A stretch of 64,000 nt of DNA from Linum tenue (GCA_946122785.1 CAMGYJ010000011.1:40822513-40886512); one strand, 5' to 3'; shown: positions 1 to 10,446, counted from the stretch's first letter. Notes: a model not told the origin generated them from the letters alone. Translations and numbers: made by a program.

Positions 1-880
1 AGCCAAAAACCAACGGGATTTTAGATTGTTAATTTACTTCACATTTGTTTCTTTTTTTACTTTAAATGTAGTAGCTATAATTTTTTTTAAATTTCATACA
101 CACAGGAAAAATATTAAAATTTAATATTTTTTTAGTATAAAAAATATTTGTTATGACATTATTTTTGTTGTTATTATGTTAGTTTGAAATTTTCTGTTTT
201 TATGGGTAATTTCAATTCTTGTGTTTCTATTTGGTGGAATTGTCCTGATTAAAGAACGGCTAATTAGTACGGATCTTGTTGCATTATTGATGAACTTTGT
301 CTCCATAGTCAATTGACGGCTTTGAAATGGAATAACAAGAAGATAAGGGTTGATAGGAATGATAGCCAAGGAATCTCCAGGTGCAGTGGGTAACATTGTA
401 ACCTCAAGATTGTCTCGAGAGCGTTGATGAACCCTAAGTTTCACTAAAACCTATAAAAATGAGCCTAATTTCCTTAGCATTCTCTTTATTCTCTCTATCT
501 CTCCCTCTCTAAAATAGGACTGTAGGAAAGATGTCCTTGCAGCCGATCACAAAATTGAAAAGAAAGGTGCAGGCCGGTTGGTACCGGTGATGATTAAGCC
601 CATGGACCATGGTGTTGTCCATTTGATGAACTTGGTCTCGACTTGTTTATGTTTTGGACAGAAAGGGCACCTCTCCCCTTATTTGGGCTTTTGTGAAATT
701 TGATGGTATAAATGGTTCCCCCATGGCTTCAATTGATGGTCATAGTAGTTTTCTTAAGCAGGCCGGTTACTAGAAATAGAAAGAGTACATAAATAACAAT
801 ATTGTCTTCACACTAATATAAAAAGGTTCTTCATATATACATGTTTAATTCTAAATTTTCAGCTTTGTGAGTAATTTTTG
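1..880. other. AT-rich intergenic DNA, no supported gene
   Basis: No coding signal is convincing here. A 97-codon minus-strand open frame (151-444) has no recognisable domain or promoter. Around 590-710 a plus-frame stretch reading CFGQKGHLSPY faintly recalls the zinc knuckle of a LINE ORF1, but it is too short to call. Confidence 0.5.
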
Positions 881-904
881 GAAGGACACTTTTGTCCTTT
901 TTAA

Positions 905-1085
905 CTAAAAAGAAAGCCCTAGTGTTTCAATTAAAGGTACAAGTTCAAGTTGTATTATAAAAGAATTTGTAAAAAGGTATAGGTACAATCTGTTATTGTA
1001 CTATAACGTTAAAAGTATAATTTCAATTTGTACCATAAAAGCAATGACCTATAACACCAATGCTATGTAGCCTTGTAAAATTCTT
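905..1085. repeat. GTACAA-palindrome MITE-like element, copy 1
   Basis: The block consists of variants of a short imperfect palindrome (GGTACAAGTTCAAGTTGTA) and ends near 1085 in CACCAATGCTATGTAGCC. The same end motif, inverted, starts the element at 9286-9580, and the internal motif recurs at 11262-11605. It is a short non-autonomous element with no coding capacity. The left boundary is approximate. Confidence 0.55.
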
Positions 1086-1387
1086 CTTCAATTAAAAACC
1101 ACTACTCTATTGAAAAGAAATGCTTCGTTAATTGTCTTTTATGGGAAGGATTCGTTAATTGTTATTAAAAACAAGTGACTTAAAAAACTTAAAATTATAT
1201 TACTTAATTAATATTTGGTGTTGTAACGGAAACAAGATAATTTTTTTTATCAAAACGATCGCTCGTATTACCGAGAAAACAACCAGATACAAAAGAGTTC
1301 AAATGGCCGAAAACAGCCAGACAACTAAATCGATCCCAACTAAAGAAGGGAACAATGAAAGGGCTTTTCGTGCCACCAAATGGGCGC

Positions 1388-1816
1388 CTACCAACAAACT
1401 GGACAGAAAAATGCACAAATGATTGATGAAGCACCATCATCTCCTCGAGAATCCCCCCCCCCCCCACGGGTATCATCGGTCATTCCTGCCAAAAGCTTGT
1501 CAATGACGACCTTAGCATCCCCCGCGAAAAGAATCGTTGTCAAGCCTCGTGCTAGACACCATCGCATCGCATTTCGGAAAACCAACAACTCCACAAGGAA
1601 AGGATCATCAATGAACTCATATAACCTCGCTTCCGCAGTCATCACTCTTCCCAACGAATCCATTAACACCCAACCCCCAGCACCATAAGACTCGCATCTC
1701 ACAGCCCCATCCACCCGAACCACCCAAAGGCCCGGATTAAGAACCTGATTAAGACCCCCGGAATGCCCGGTCATGCCACCACCACCATCCCTGACCTGAT
1801 GAGCCTCATTCGCCAC
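1388..1816 (-). pseudogene. LINE-A RNase H-like domain (RVT_3 type)
   Basis: The translation contains WVVRVDGAVRCESYGAGGW, the usual opening strand of plant LINE RNase H with its first catalytic Asp, and later LLFRNAMRWCLARG and FAGDAKVVIDKL, the second helix and second Asp region. It follows the zf-RVT frame in the same phase after a TAG stop (about 1822), so it was originally the C-terminus of the ORF2 polyprotein. A run of 13 C residues (1453-1465) on the plus strand lies just beyond the domain. Non-functional because it is isolated and preceded by a stop. Confidence 0.8.
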
Positions 1817-1819
1817 CTC

Positions 1820-2890
1820 CTATTCCACCACTTGCAAACGAAATTGAGAAAGCAGAACAAGTATGGTGTATAGAGTAAAGTCAAATACCACCCAATTTGG
1901 CGCCTTCCAAATCCGCCAAAACAGGGCCACGACCTGCATCAATACCTGACAATCCAAGTTATCCTGCTCGAGGAACCGTCTCCAGAAAGTTGCCATGTGC
2001 TCTTGGGGGAAACTCTCACGAACACCATCTAGACCAGTCCCTCCCCAGACCCCCTGAGCCATCCGGCATCGGAAGAAGAGGTATTCAAGAGACTCCTCCT
2101 CCTTCCCGCACACCGGACACTCCCGCACACCAATAACCCCCCTCAGGTTGAGTGCCTCCCCCGTCGGCAAAACCCGACGCACCAGTTGCCATATGAAATA
2201 CTTCAATTTCGGAGGCAAGGATGCGGACCAGACCCTCTTCCATAATCCACGATCCCAAGGAACCACCACTTGCTTATTCACCAACTCCTTCTCTCGCTGC
2301 AATTGAGAAGCTAAGTAGTACCCCGACTTAATGGAATACACACCCGAGGACTCCCCAATCCAGACCAAGCGATCAGGAACATGATCAATTGGCAAGGGAA
2401 TAGCCGTAATTTCCCGAACCTTGTCTTCCTCAAATATTTGACGTAGACAATCCATCCTCCACACCCCCTGTTGAGGCTGAATCAGTGAAGCCACCATCCC
2501 ATCCACCCTGACAATCCCTTGCCGAGCACGAGGAGGGCTTGGATGAAGGGGAGGCACCCAATTATCATGAAGAACATCCACCATTGGGCCCGATCCTACC
2601 TGCCAACACAAACCCTGTCGCAACAGATTTCTCCCATGAAGAATCCCACGCCAACCACAAGAAGGGAGAGAACCAGGAGAAGCCTCGAGAATAGATGTAC
2701 AAGGATAATACTTTCCTTTCAGCAAGCGTGCCACCAGTGAATTTGGCTCTTTCCAAAGACGCCAAGCCAATTTTGCTAACAGTGCCTGATTAAATTCCTC
2801 AAAGCGTCGGAATCCCATCCCACCTTCATGTTTACTCATACATAGTGTCTTCCAAGCAACCCAATGAATCCTCCTTTCCCCATGCTGCAC
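1820..2890 (-). pseudogene. LINE-A reverse transcriptase C-terminus with zf-RVT domain
   Basis: The 356-residue frame begins in the region downstream of the RT palm (HEGGMGFRRFEEFNQALLAK, WRLWKEPNSLVARLLKGKYY), which is diagnostic of plant L1 ORF2. It then contains the zf-RVT zinc-binding region (LWKRVWSASLPPKLKYFIWQ, then CPVCGKEEESLEYLFFRC). The upstream RT sequence continues out of frame to about 3368. The frame ends at a TAG directly before the RNase H piece. It is a relic of a polyprotein that is normally over 1200 residues long. Confidence 0.85.
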
Positions 2891-3367
2891 ACCCTACCAA
2901 AAGCGGGCCAGATGTCTATCCATTGACCGGCACAACGAGACAGGGAACATGAAGCACGACATCCCATAGACTGGCAAGGCATTTGCCACAGCTTTAATAA
3001 GAACCTCCTTGGCCGCCCATGAAAGACAGCGTTGCTTCCATCCCTGAAGTCTGCTTAACACTCATTCCTCTAAATATCAAAACGTCTCCATCTTAGACCG
3101 ACTCACCAAGGAAGGAAGCCCAAGGTACTGATCATCACACCAACCGTACCAACTCCCAGGATTTGTCCCAAGACATCCCCATCAGGCGATAAGATATTAC
3201 GACTAAAGCACACTGCAGACTTAGCTAAGTTTACCTTTTAGCCACTAAGCATCTCATACTGATTTAGGAGAGAAACTAGCGTCTCACATTCCATTGGTGA
3301 AGCTCGAAGGAATAGGTACGAGTCATCTGCAAAGAGCAAGTGTGAAACGACTTGACATCTTGGACTA

Positions 3368-3415
3368 ATGCATTTATGATAATTAATAAAGCCATGCATT
3401 TATGATAATTAATAA
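3368..3415. repeat. 22-bp direct repeat, 4-bp spacer
   Basis: Two perfect copies (3368-3389 and 3394-3415) of a motif starting ATGCATTTATGATAATT lie at the truncated 5' boundary of LINE-A. They may be a local slippage duplication or part of the LINE insertion scar; the sequence cannot decide. Confidence 0.7.
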
Positions 3416-3567
3416 GTTGGTTCGGTGAATGTAAATAATAATAATTTTCTAATTAATTATAAGTTTGTTCCTTTTTCTAGGTATTGATATTTTCTCTCCC
3501 ATTTCTTTCGAAGTTCAAAGTTGAATAGCCCACATAGTTTCCTCTTTTCCACTTCTTTTACAGATCG

Positions 3568-4612
3568 TTTGGTACCAAATGAATCAAAAATTCATTTCAT
3601 TGTAAAATGAATTATCATGTAGAATTCATTGTCAAATGAAATCTTATTTTTGTATGTTATATTCAAATCTTTGGAAATAGAATGAATTGTCGTGTAGAAT
3701 TCATTGTCAAATGAATTCCTGTGTTTGGTATGTCATATGTACAGGGGCAGAGGGAGAAGGTTAGAGGGTAGAAAAATGGTAAATTAAGTATAATAGTTAA
3801 TCGGGTATGAAAATTATTAAGTATTTTAATGAAAATGTTGACCTTTCAAATACTTGATGTATTATTTATAAGTTGTGTATTGACATATTCAATGTTTTTA
3901 TAATTAATTATGTACAAATGACAATTTAACGCACTTCTTCTAATTGATTATGATTATCCGAGAGATCATGTGTACGAATCTTGGTGACCCTATTTGTTAA
4001 GCACATGATATTCAGATTGGCGAAAAATTTAAGCATGTATAAGTTGGTTTTCGTTAGAGGGGAAGTGTTAGTAAACACTAAATAGTATAGCCCATTAATA
4101 AATCTTTCACAATAACTCGAGTTATTGATACTATACGGTCTTGACGAAGAACACCATTCAAAATCAAATGTCTAACTAAATCATTAATAATTGGTTGATA
4201 CATATAGAATGATATTCTTGATAGTTTCGACATATATTTAATTTATCAAGGTTTTATATATACAAAATTATATCATGAATTTTTTGTAGTAGAAATATCA
4301 TGAATTATTTAAAACTATCGTATGTATATTTTTTAAATGGACCCACCCTCGACAAAATCCCATCTATGCCCCTGCATATGTATGAATAATTAAGTTAATA
4401 AAAGAGGATAATTATACCATTCTATTATAATTAAAAAATACTTGTGGAATTTATTTGGAAATTCCATCTCAATTCCTCGGAATTGCTATAACTAGTTCCA
4501 ATTCCATAGAATTCAAAATTTAGAATGAATTCTTTTAAATACCAAACACAAAAATGATTCATTTCAAAATGAATTCCTCAAAATTTGTGGAATTCATTTA
4601 TACCTAACATAC
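3568..4612. mobile_element. MITE with AAATGAATT-rich inverted ends, split by a hAT insertion
   Basis: The left end (TTTGGTACCAAATGAATC) and the inverted right end (GTTAGGTATAAATGAATTCC) match imperfectly. Both arms are filled with repeats of AAATGAATT and GAATTCATT. Without the inner hAT element (3742-4374 plus one TSD) it would be about 400 bp, a normal MITE size. No coding sequence. Target duplication and superfamily are not resolved. Confidence 0.55.
3742..4374. mobile_element. Non-autonomous hAT transposon with perfect 8-bp TSD
   Basis: The element starts CAGGGGCAGAGGG and ends, inverted, CAGGGGCATAGATGG. It is flanked on both sides by the same 8 bases, CATATGTA (3734-3741 and 4375-4382). 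A CAGGGGC-type terminus with an 8-bp duplication is the hAT signature. The 633-bp body is AT-rich and has no transposase frame, so it would need a transposase in trans. It sits inside an older MITE. Confidence 0.85.
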
Positions 4613-4750
4613 ATTTCCAATGAAGGTATGGGTACAGGTAATTAGAACGCCATACTAGATTTATCGAGAACATTCATAGCTGCATAAAACTTGTATGAGT
4701 TTTATAAAAAAAAATGCAGAAGTTCCTTTTCACTATATATTACTTGTATA

Positions 4751-4778
4751 CTAGAAGTTATTCGCGGTTTGCCGCTGC
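4751..4778 (-). other. Helitron-like 3' terminus
   Basis: On the minus strand a short hairpin (GCGG-CAAA-CCGC, plus coordinates 4764-4775) is followed after nine bases by CTAG (4754-4751) and then T. A small GC-rich hairpin shortly before a terminal CTRR and insertion before T is the 3' signature of plant Helitrons. The 5' end and any RepHel gene are not found, so only the terminus is claimed. Confidence 0.4.
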
Positions 4779-4911
4779 GTGAATGGTTATTGTCGTACTT
4801 TCCCCTTCGCACTAAAGATATATTGTGAATGGGAATGGCTATTGGTTACGTGATAGAATATGTATTGCATGGATTTGTGTTAAATGATTGTAGAGTATTA
4901 CCTCTCACATT

Positions 4912-5140
4912 AGGGATGACAATGGGTATGGTCGAGAGCGGATAGTGTCATATCTGTTATCCTATTCAAAGTAGTTTGTGTTTAATCCATACTCATACCC
5001 ACACGAGAAACGGGTAGAAAATCAAAATCATGCCCATACTTGTTCGGGTTTCGGGTATCCACGATTATCCATGAGTAATAATGTTTCTTTATAATTCCAA
5101 CCAATATGTTAACATTCACACGTATACTCACATTACGTAA
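4912..5140 (-). repeat. GGGATG-ended MITE fragment, related to 45993-46527
   Basis: The left boundary is TAGGGATGACAATGGGTA. The minus strand is similar over about 200 bp to 46303-46500 (TGTGAGTATACGTGTGAATG and GGATACCC-rich segments). This copy lacks the far half, so it is a truncated member. A 24-bp stretch near its right edge (about 5132-5155) is repeated inverted at 4786-4808. Confidence 0.65.
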
Positions 5141-5298
5141 GGGGAAAGTACGACAATATCCATAGTGATAAGAATATTGTTTCGTTACTTCAAGTAACAA
5201 AACACAATCTCTTCTAGAGCTTTTCCTTACTGTCATACTATATGATATAATACCAGTATTGACTTTTGCAAATATTCATTCTATACAAAAGCATACAA

Positions 5299-5339
<41 letters not shown>
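5299..5339. repeat. (TAA)13 microsatellite
   Basis: Thirteen uninterrupted TAA triplets run from 5301 to 5339. The Asn-rich or Ile-rich open frames over it are artefacts of the repeat. Confidence 0.98.
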
Positions 5340-5341
<2 letters not shown>

Positions 5342-5955
5342 TCAACATATATGTGTTTCATTACACATTTCGACATACAGAGATTATAGTATATGACCAT
5401 GACTTTTGCTACAAGAATTCTTGTGTCATCCTCATTTATAATCATTTTATCTTTCACTTCCGGTGAAAAAAAACATTTGCTAATTGTCTTAATCCAAACT
5501 TTCAGTGTATTTTTTTCCATCGCAATGGTAACTCATATTCCGACATTTTTGTTACTAGATCCACTTCTTTCATTTGACATATTTTTCTTCATTTTTCCAC
5601 TTCGGGGGGAAATGGGATCTTTAGGCTTTCATTTCTCTATATGTCCAATGTAGCAATCGATAAGTCAACCCATATTGATTTTGCTACAACAGGAGCAATT
5701 TTCATTATCTGATAATGTCCAAGCACAAACTCTATGTTACAAGATCGACATATATAAAATAAGTTCATAAAATAATGTGAACAAATAACAAGATCAAATA
5801 ATCTCTCAAAGACAATGAGATAGATAAACATACTACCAAGAAATGACATGAAAATTTGCATACCTTGATCGTGTTGTGATCTTACTCAAGTATATTTGAT
5901 TATGTAGAGAGACAATCACCAACCATGACTTTGGCAGAGCTTCGTGCTGATAACG

Positions 5956-6237
5956 TGTTGTGAAAAAACAAGGAAGAGGAAGATACACAAGAGTAAGAGT
6001 AGAGACACAAGAAGAGAGGGGGAATAGAGCTTTCTTATTCATATCTTTCTTAGTACAAGGAGATCATCTATTTATAGCCACACATCACATAACTTCTACA
6101 TTCTTACAATTAATATACATGAATGTGAGAATGAATGTGAAATAGAATTGGATCGGGGTTACATGTAACACTCAATTGTGTATCTAATGTGGTGGTCATC
6201 CACATAAATATTTACATAATAATATGGAGATATAACA
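5956..6237 (-). mobile_element. Copia LTR with adjoining PBS, minus strand, rest deleted
   Basis: On the minus strand the LTR begins TGTTATATCTCC (6237) and ends TTTTTTCACAACA (5956). The next bases, CGTTATCAGCACGAAGCTC (5955-5937), are the primer-binding/leader sequence commonly seen next to the 5' LTR of a large plant copia group. A TATA box (CTATAAATAG, about 6068-6077) sits inside the LTR on the same strand. Leader-like sequence continues to about 5660, but no gag follows. The element is a 5' stub or a solo LTR with retained leader. Confidence 0.65.
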
Positions 6238-6569
6238 TTCACATCCAACAATTTTTTTGCCACTGAATGAAAAATTTACTATGGGCTGATTGAATATTGG
6301 GCCACCATGGGCTTATATTCAGTTAAGTGGCCCATTTAGTTATTGTGCAATTCTGTCCCAAATCAAACCACCATAAAAAAAATTAGATCAATTCACCGGC
6401 TCAAGCCCATCTAAATAGGATTAGCTAAACTGATTCCAATACAATAATAGAAATCTTAGTGAACATCAACTCCTATTTATCTTTATATATATTAATATTA
6501 TCTGTGTCGGGCATGTACACAGATACAGCATACCACAAATACATACCAAATACTACAAAGCCTATACAC

Positions 6570-7262
6570 AGATACCGTAAAACCTCTATACATTAATATA
6601 GTCGGGACTTTGAAAATTATTAATTTATATAATAGTTATTAATTACTCGATAAATTAATAATTTATTAATTTAAAAATGTTTTTATAATGTATATAGTTA
6701 ACATAATTGACTTTATAAACATAAATTATAACCATAAAATTAGATTCATATATGGTTTATTAATTTTATTTTACAAAATTAATTTTTTATATTTCGATAA
6801 ACTTAACTTTTAAGATTCATTCTATTATCTTAATCATCCAAAATTCATACACAATGACTTTGAGTATAGATATTCATTGTATCTTCCAGAAAAGTGGCTT
6901 GATCAAACATTTCATTCTCATTTGGATGAAAACACCGGCTATTTTGAGTGCAATGAGAAAATTTCAAAATAAACTTCCAATAGATTTATCTTCAAGAAGA
7001 AAAAAATTACTATAAATTCATATTTTTCTATATTATCTTAGTTATATTGTAAATATTTTGATCAATTATACTTTTATAATTTTTAATTTATAAAATTGAA
7101 AATACATGTATTTATATAGGTTGGTTCTAAAAATTTATTATCTTATTATTTTATCAAATCTACTTATTTTTTATACTAACCCAAATCAGAACCGGAGAAA
7201 TTATTAATATATACTACATTATTAATTTATCAAGTATTAATTTCCATAAGTTTTAGTACACA
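6570..7262. repeat. AT-rich MITE with imperfect inverted ends
   Basis: The left end (TAAAACCTCTATACATTAATA, then GATAAATTAATAAT) matches the inverted right end (TAAAACTTATGGAAATTAATA, then GATAAATTAATAAT). The body has no coding sequence. This CCTCTATAAATTAATA-type MITE is frequent in plant genomes. TSD not resolved. Confidence 0.5.
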
Positions 7263-8217
7263 TTTTTTTACGTCCTCCCGACGTCTATAATTAAGGTCCA
7301 AAATAAAATGTTTAAATTTTTAGAAAATTAAATCCCGAGTTTTACCATATACGTGGCATGTCCACTTGGGCAGTTGTCTTGATTATTGATTGGCAGTGCC
7401 AGTGGCCCTGTGGTTAAATATCGGCGACAAATCATGTCTACACAAGAAGTTAGAAATACACCTACTTGATAACTAGTTAACAACACAATATCCTATCCAA
7501 ATTCAATGAGCTGGAAGATTCTGAACTTTGTTCCTTTCTGCAAATTCAATATCAGTTGAAACTTAATTAGCCATAATAGTCATATAACTTTAGTGTCTTT
7601 ACAATGGTACGACATAATTTGGTTTCTTTTTTCCCAAATAAGAATGCAATTTTGATAGTTTTTTTTTAACATATATGCAATTTTGATAGTTCATAACAAG
7701 ATATCTCCTTCCTTTATTTCATTTCGAAATTCTATTCGTTATGGCCATCACATTAGTAAGAAATCCAACAAAGTTTTACACTTGAACCTATCCAATAGAT
7801 CTATAGCCTATAGGCAACCCATATATAGTCAACCTGAAAGTGAAACCACACCCAATAAGCAACTGTGAGTGAATTTACCATATCACGTCAAGTATACGTC
7901 ATCTGAATTATAAGGATTGCGAAACACCAATTCTTATAGTTCAAACCACCAATTCGATATGATTTCAGATCTAGCACCGATAGATAGATTGGTTCTGAGT
8001 GTTGACACTGACTTTTGGTAGTTTATGTTGATTTTTCGGATGTCTTGAAAGGATGACCTTGCAAACTAATCAAAACTTGGATGTATATGGATGAAACTGA
8101 CTATTTGTTACAAAATATGAAAATAATGTGACCAATTTTGGGGAAAAGCTACGTGGCCTTTTTTGTTTAGGTTACCGGCCATGCATCATGGATAATTACC
8201 AGCAACTCACAATCGTT
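7263..8217. other. Intergenic, upstream region of the 8292 gene
   Basis: No repeat structure or coding region is supported. It presumably includes the upstream control region of the gene at 8292, but no specific element apart from the TATA box is recognisable by eye. Confidence 0.4.
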
Positions 8218-8235
8218 TCCTATATATACACCTTA
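8218..8235 (+). promoter_or_regulatory. TATA box of the secreted glycine-rich gene
   Basis: CTATATATACACC begins about 70 bases before the ATG at 8292. That fits a transcription start near 8250 and a short 5' UTR. No competing ATG lies between. Confidence 0.6.
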
Positions 8236-8291
8236 ATTAATTCGTTGCAAAGATACAAATATCACACGATAACGCTTTATACAAAGAACTA

Positions 8292-8822
8292 ATGGCGAAA
8301 ATATCAACAACGACGACCACCAACTTGGTCATCATATCATTTGTGTTGATGATCACCATCGCCTTCTTGCTACCTACTTCAACATCTGCTCAATCTCGTG
8401 CTAAACCTCATCATCGCCGTCGCGGTGCAAATAATAATAAGAAGCGGATCTATCATCGGGGAGGTGAAGTCAACGGAATCCTGGCCGCCGCCGCCGGTAA
8501 GGTTGGAGGTAGGGCTGATGGTGGTAAGATCGGCGTGACGAACAAGGCAAAGAACAGGCTCGGCGATGGAGCCAACGTTAAGAGCGGCGGCGGTGGAAGT
8601 AATGGTGCAAGGATTCGTGTCACCCTTGGTGATCTGTTGAGAGCACAGAATAAGAATAATAATAATGGCCAGCGTGGCCGCAGAGCAATGGGTTATTATG
8701 GCGACGAGATATTAGCGTCGCGCGCCGGAGGCCTCTCTAGCGTCGGTGGTGGGCGCCGCTGCGACGAAACTGTTGCTCTGAATAGTGGCGGCGGCGGCGG
8801 TGGAGACGGAAGGAAAAATTGA
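8292..8822 (+). CDS. Putative secreted glycine/arginine-rich small protein
   Basis: A single uninterrupted frame encodes 176 residues. Residues 1-33 form a textbook signal peptide: a polar start MAKISTTTTTN, a hydrophobic core LVIISFVLMITIAFLL, and a likely cleavage after TSTSA before QSRA. The mature part is basic and glycine-rich, with a His/Arg block (PHHRRRG), Asn runs, and a more ordered stretch GARIRVTLGDLLRAQNK (about residues 104-120). A single Cys lies in GGGRRCDETV and the end is a Gly run. A TATA box precedes it, and AATAAA-like signals follow at about 8905-8920. The GC-rich codons stand out from the AT-rich surroundings, and no transposon motif is present. I do not recognise the family. 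It could be a precursor of a small secreted peptide or a cell-wall glycine-rich protein; neither is shown by the sequence. Confidence 0.65.
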   Translation: MAKISTTTTTNLVIISFVLMITIAFLLPTSTSAQSRAKPHHRRRGANNNKKRIYHRGGEVNGILAAAAGKVGGRADGGKIGVTNKAKNRLGDGANVKSGGGGSNGARIRVTLGDLLRAQNKNNNNGQRGRRAMGYYGDEILASRAGGLSSVGGGRRCDETVALNSGGGGGGDGRKN

Positions 8823-9285
8823 ATGCATGAATTTAACTACCACGTTCTGGTGATTAAGTCTTCGATTATCTATTGCAACCGATGTAATAATTAATGTGTC
8901 ATGTTAAGATACATAAATAAGGGAGAGGGCGACTTTATTTATGGATATATAGTATAAGGTGTGTTTTCAAGTTGGAGGAATCTATTCTACATTACTATTA
9001 TTATTAATGGAATGGGAAATCAAACAGCTGGGAACTCATGAATTTGACTATGATGACACTAATTTGATATAGTACTATTTATACGGGAAGAAGCTTAGTT
9101 TATGGAGCATATGAATATGATAAATAATATAAATTACTTTATCTCAAATATATTATGAATTAATTAAGTGACCGAACTGGACGGTGATAAAAATGTGGTA
9201 AATGGCAATTACGATGCTACTATAATCATATAAGCAATCATTCTACTATGTGATATATGAATATGGGTCATGATACAGGAGGAAT
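8823..9285. other. 3' flank of the secreted-protein gene
   Basis: CATAAATAAG near 8910 could act in polyadenylation. The rest is AT-rich spacer with no recognised element. Confidence 0.35.
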
Positions 9286-9580
9286 TTTATAATGCTATAT
9301 AGTATTAGTGCTATAGGTTTTTGTCTTTATGGTATAACTTGAAATTGTACATTTAACGTTATGGTACAACTTTAAATTATACCTATACTGTTTGTACAAA
9401 TTCTTTTATGGTACAATTTGAACTTGTACCTTTATGTGATGGTACAACTTCAAGTTGTAAGGTTGTACCATAACATAATGATACAAATTCTTTTATGGTA
9501 CAATCTAAACTTATACATTTCATGTTATGGTACAACTTTAAGTTGTACATTAAAGCACCAATACTATATAGCATAGTAGA
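9286..9580. mobile_element. GTACAA-palindrome MITE, copy 2, with 21-bp inverted ends
   Basis: ATGCTATATAGTATTAGTGC at 9292-9311 recurs inverted at 9554-9574 with one mismatch over 21 bp. Between them lie several variants of TGGTACAACTTNAAGTTGTACC and ATGGTACAATTTGAACTTG. These are self-complementary, so the whole element could fold into serial hairpins. No coding sequence. This is the best preserved of three copies in the window (others near 905-1085 and 11262-11605). Confidence 0.75.
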
Positions 9581-9611
9581 AAGGCTCCATGATACACTTT
9601 TCATATTATCA

Positions 9612-9650
9612 TGCTATAATCTTATGTACTACCAATCTATACTATCATGA
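9612..9650. repeat. Short repeat shared with 34490-34545
   Basis: TATAATCTTATGTACTACCAA occurs here and again at about 34500-34520, with weaker similarity continuing on both sides (TACCACATGGTATGGACT against TACTATCATGATATAGACT). It is a fragment of a dispersed non-coding repeat. Confidence 0.5.
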
Positions 9651-9937
9651 TATAGACTTATCATGCCTAAACCAATTTGGTTGGATAAGAAAATACTCAT
9701 GGATTTCGATGAAATTTTCATCCTTACATGATACTATACCCTAACTTCTAATTAGTAAACCCCAATTTTAATTTTCTAAACTAAACTATACGATTCATTT
9801 AATCCAAAAAAATAATGGACAATTCTTATTCAATCAAACTATATTGCATCTAATACGTACAAACACGTGTATACAATTATGCAATTATGTAATTCTTATT
9901 CGTAAGAAAGTACACCAACATTTGTCTATGCATGTTA

Positions 9938-9964
9938 CTAGATTTGGGCCCGCCCGTTGGGCGG
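9938..9964 (-). other. Helitron-like 3' terminus
   Basis: On the minus strand a perfect 6-bp hairpin CCGCCC-AAC-GGGCGG (9964-9950) is followed by GCCCAAAT and then CTAG|T (9941-9938). Hairpin plus CTRR end plus insertion before T matches the Helitron 3' signature. The body would extend rightwards; its 5' TC end was not identified. Confidence 0.5.
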
Positions 9965-10220
9965 ATGAATTTCGCTAATAGCATAGACTACATAGTACTT
10001 GTTCGAAGAAAGATATGTCTTATTTCATACCATAAAAAAATTCAAATCATTAAGTTAATGAATATATCATACTGAAATACTTTTCCACATGCTAACTCGA
10101 TTTATTGACTAAAGTCATTATTGAAAATAAAAACAAAACCATGCAATGAAATCGACTCCTACAAATTTAATCAGACTACACTATTTGTTCATGAATGTAA
10201 AAAATCAAGGCAAATTTTTT

Positions 10221-10446
10221 TAATTCCTTGTGATCTCTCTAAAGCACCGTCATCTCCACCAATTATAATACATTTTTCTTCCTTAACGAAACATTTATCT
10301 TCACAATCGGTTGTCAAGAATTATTGCAAATTTTATTCTCGATTTCTTGTGATCGCTCTGCCTCCGCCCTCTATAGTACAGTCATCTCCACCAATTATAA
10401 TGCATTTGTCTTCATTAACAAAATCTTTATATTCAAAATAGGTTGT
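10221..10446. repeat. Two-copy tandem repeat, about 120-bp period
   Basis: CCGTCATCTCCACCAATTAT and the following TTCTTCCTTAACGAAAC segment recur as CAGTCATCTCCACCAATTAT and CTTCATTAACAAAA about 130 bases on. Both copies start after CTTGTGATC(T/G)CTCT. The 106-codon frame across it is a repeat artefact. Confidence 0.6.

Larger units (their letters stand above)
1240..3368 (-). mobile_element. LINE-A: 5'-truncated L1-type non-LTR retrotransposon
   Basis: Read on the minus strand, the element starts inside the reverse transcriptase: the catalytic motif FADD lies at 3333-3322, followed by degenerate RT C-terminal sequence (WAAKEVLIKAVANALPVY, about 3040-2980). It continues through a zinc-binding zf-RVT domain and an RNase H-like domain and ends near a T-run (A-tail on the minus strand) at about 1240. 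Everything upstream of the FADD motif (ORF1, endonuclease, N-terminal RT) is missing, as expected from incomplete target-primed reverse transcription. The 22-bp direct repeat at 3368-3389 and 3394-3415 touches the truncated end, but no matching TSD was found at the 3' end. Confidence 0.85.

Noticed and set aside
590..710. Zinc-knuckle-like CFGQKGH peptide as a LINE ORF1 gene
   Set aside because: Too short, lacks two of the expected Cys/His ligands and has no adjoining LINE sequence.
1380..1688. 102-codon plus-strand frame over LINE-A
   Set aside because: Antisense shadow of the RNase H domain.
10121..10441. 106-codon plus-strand frame
   Set aside because: It consists of a two-copy non-coding tandem repeat and has no domain or promoter.
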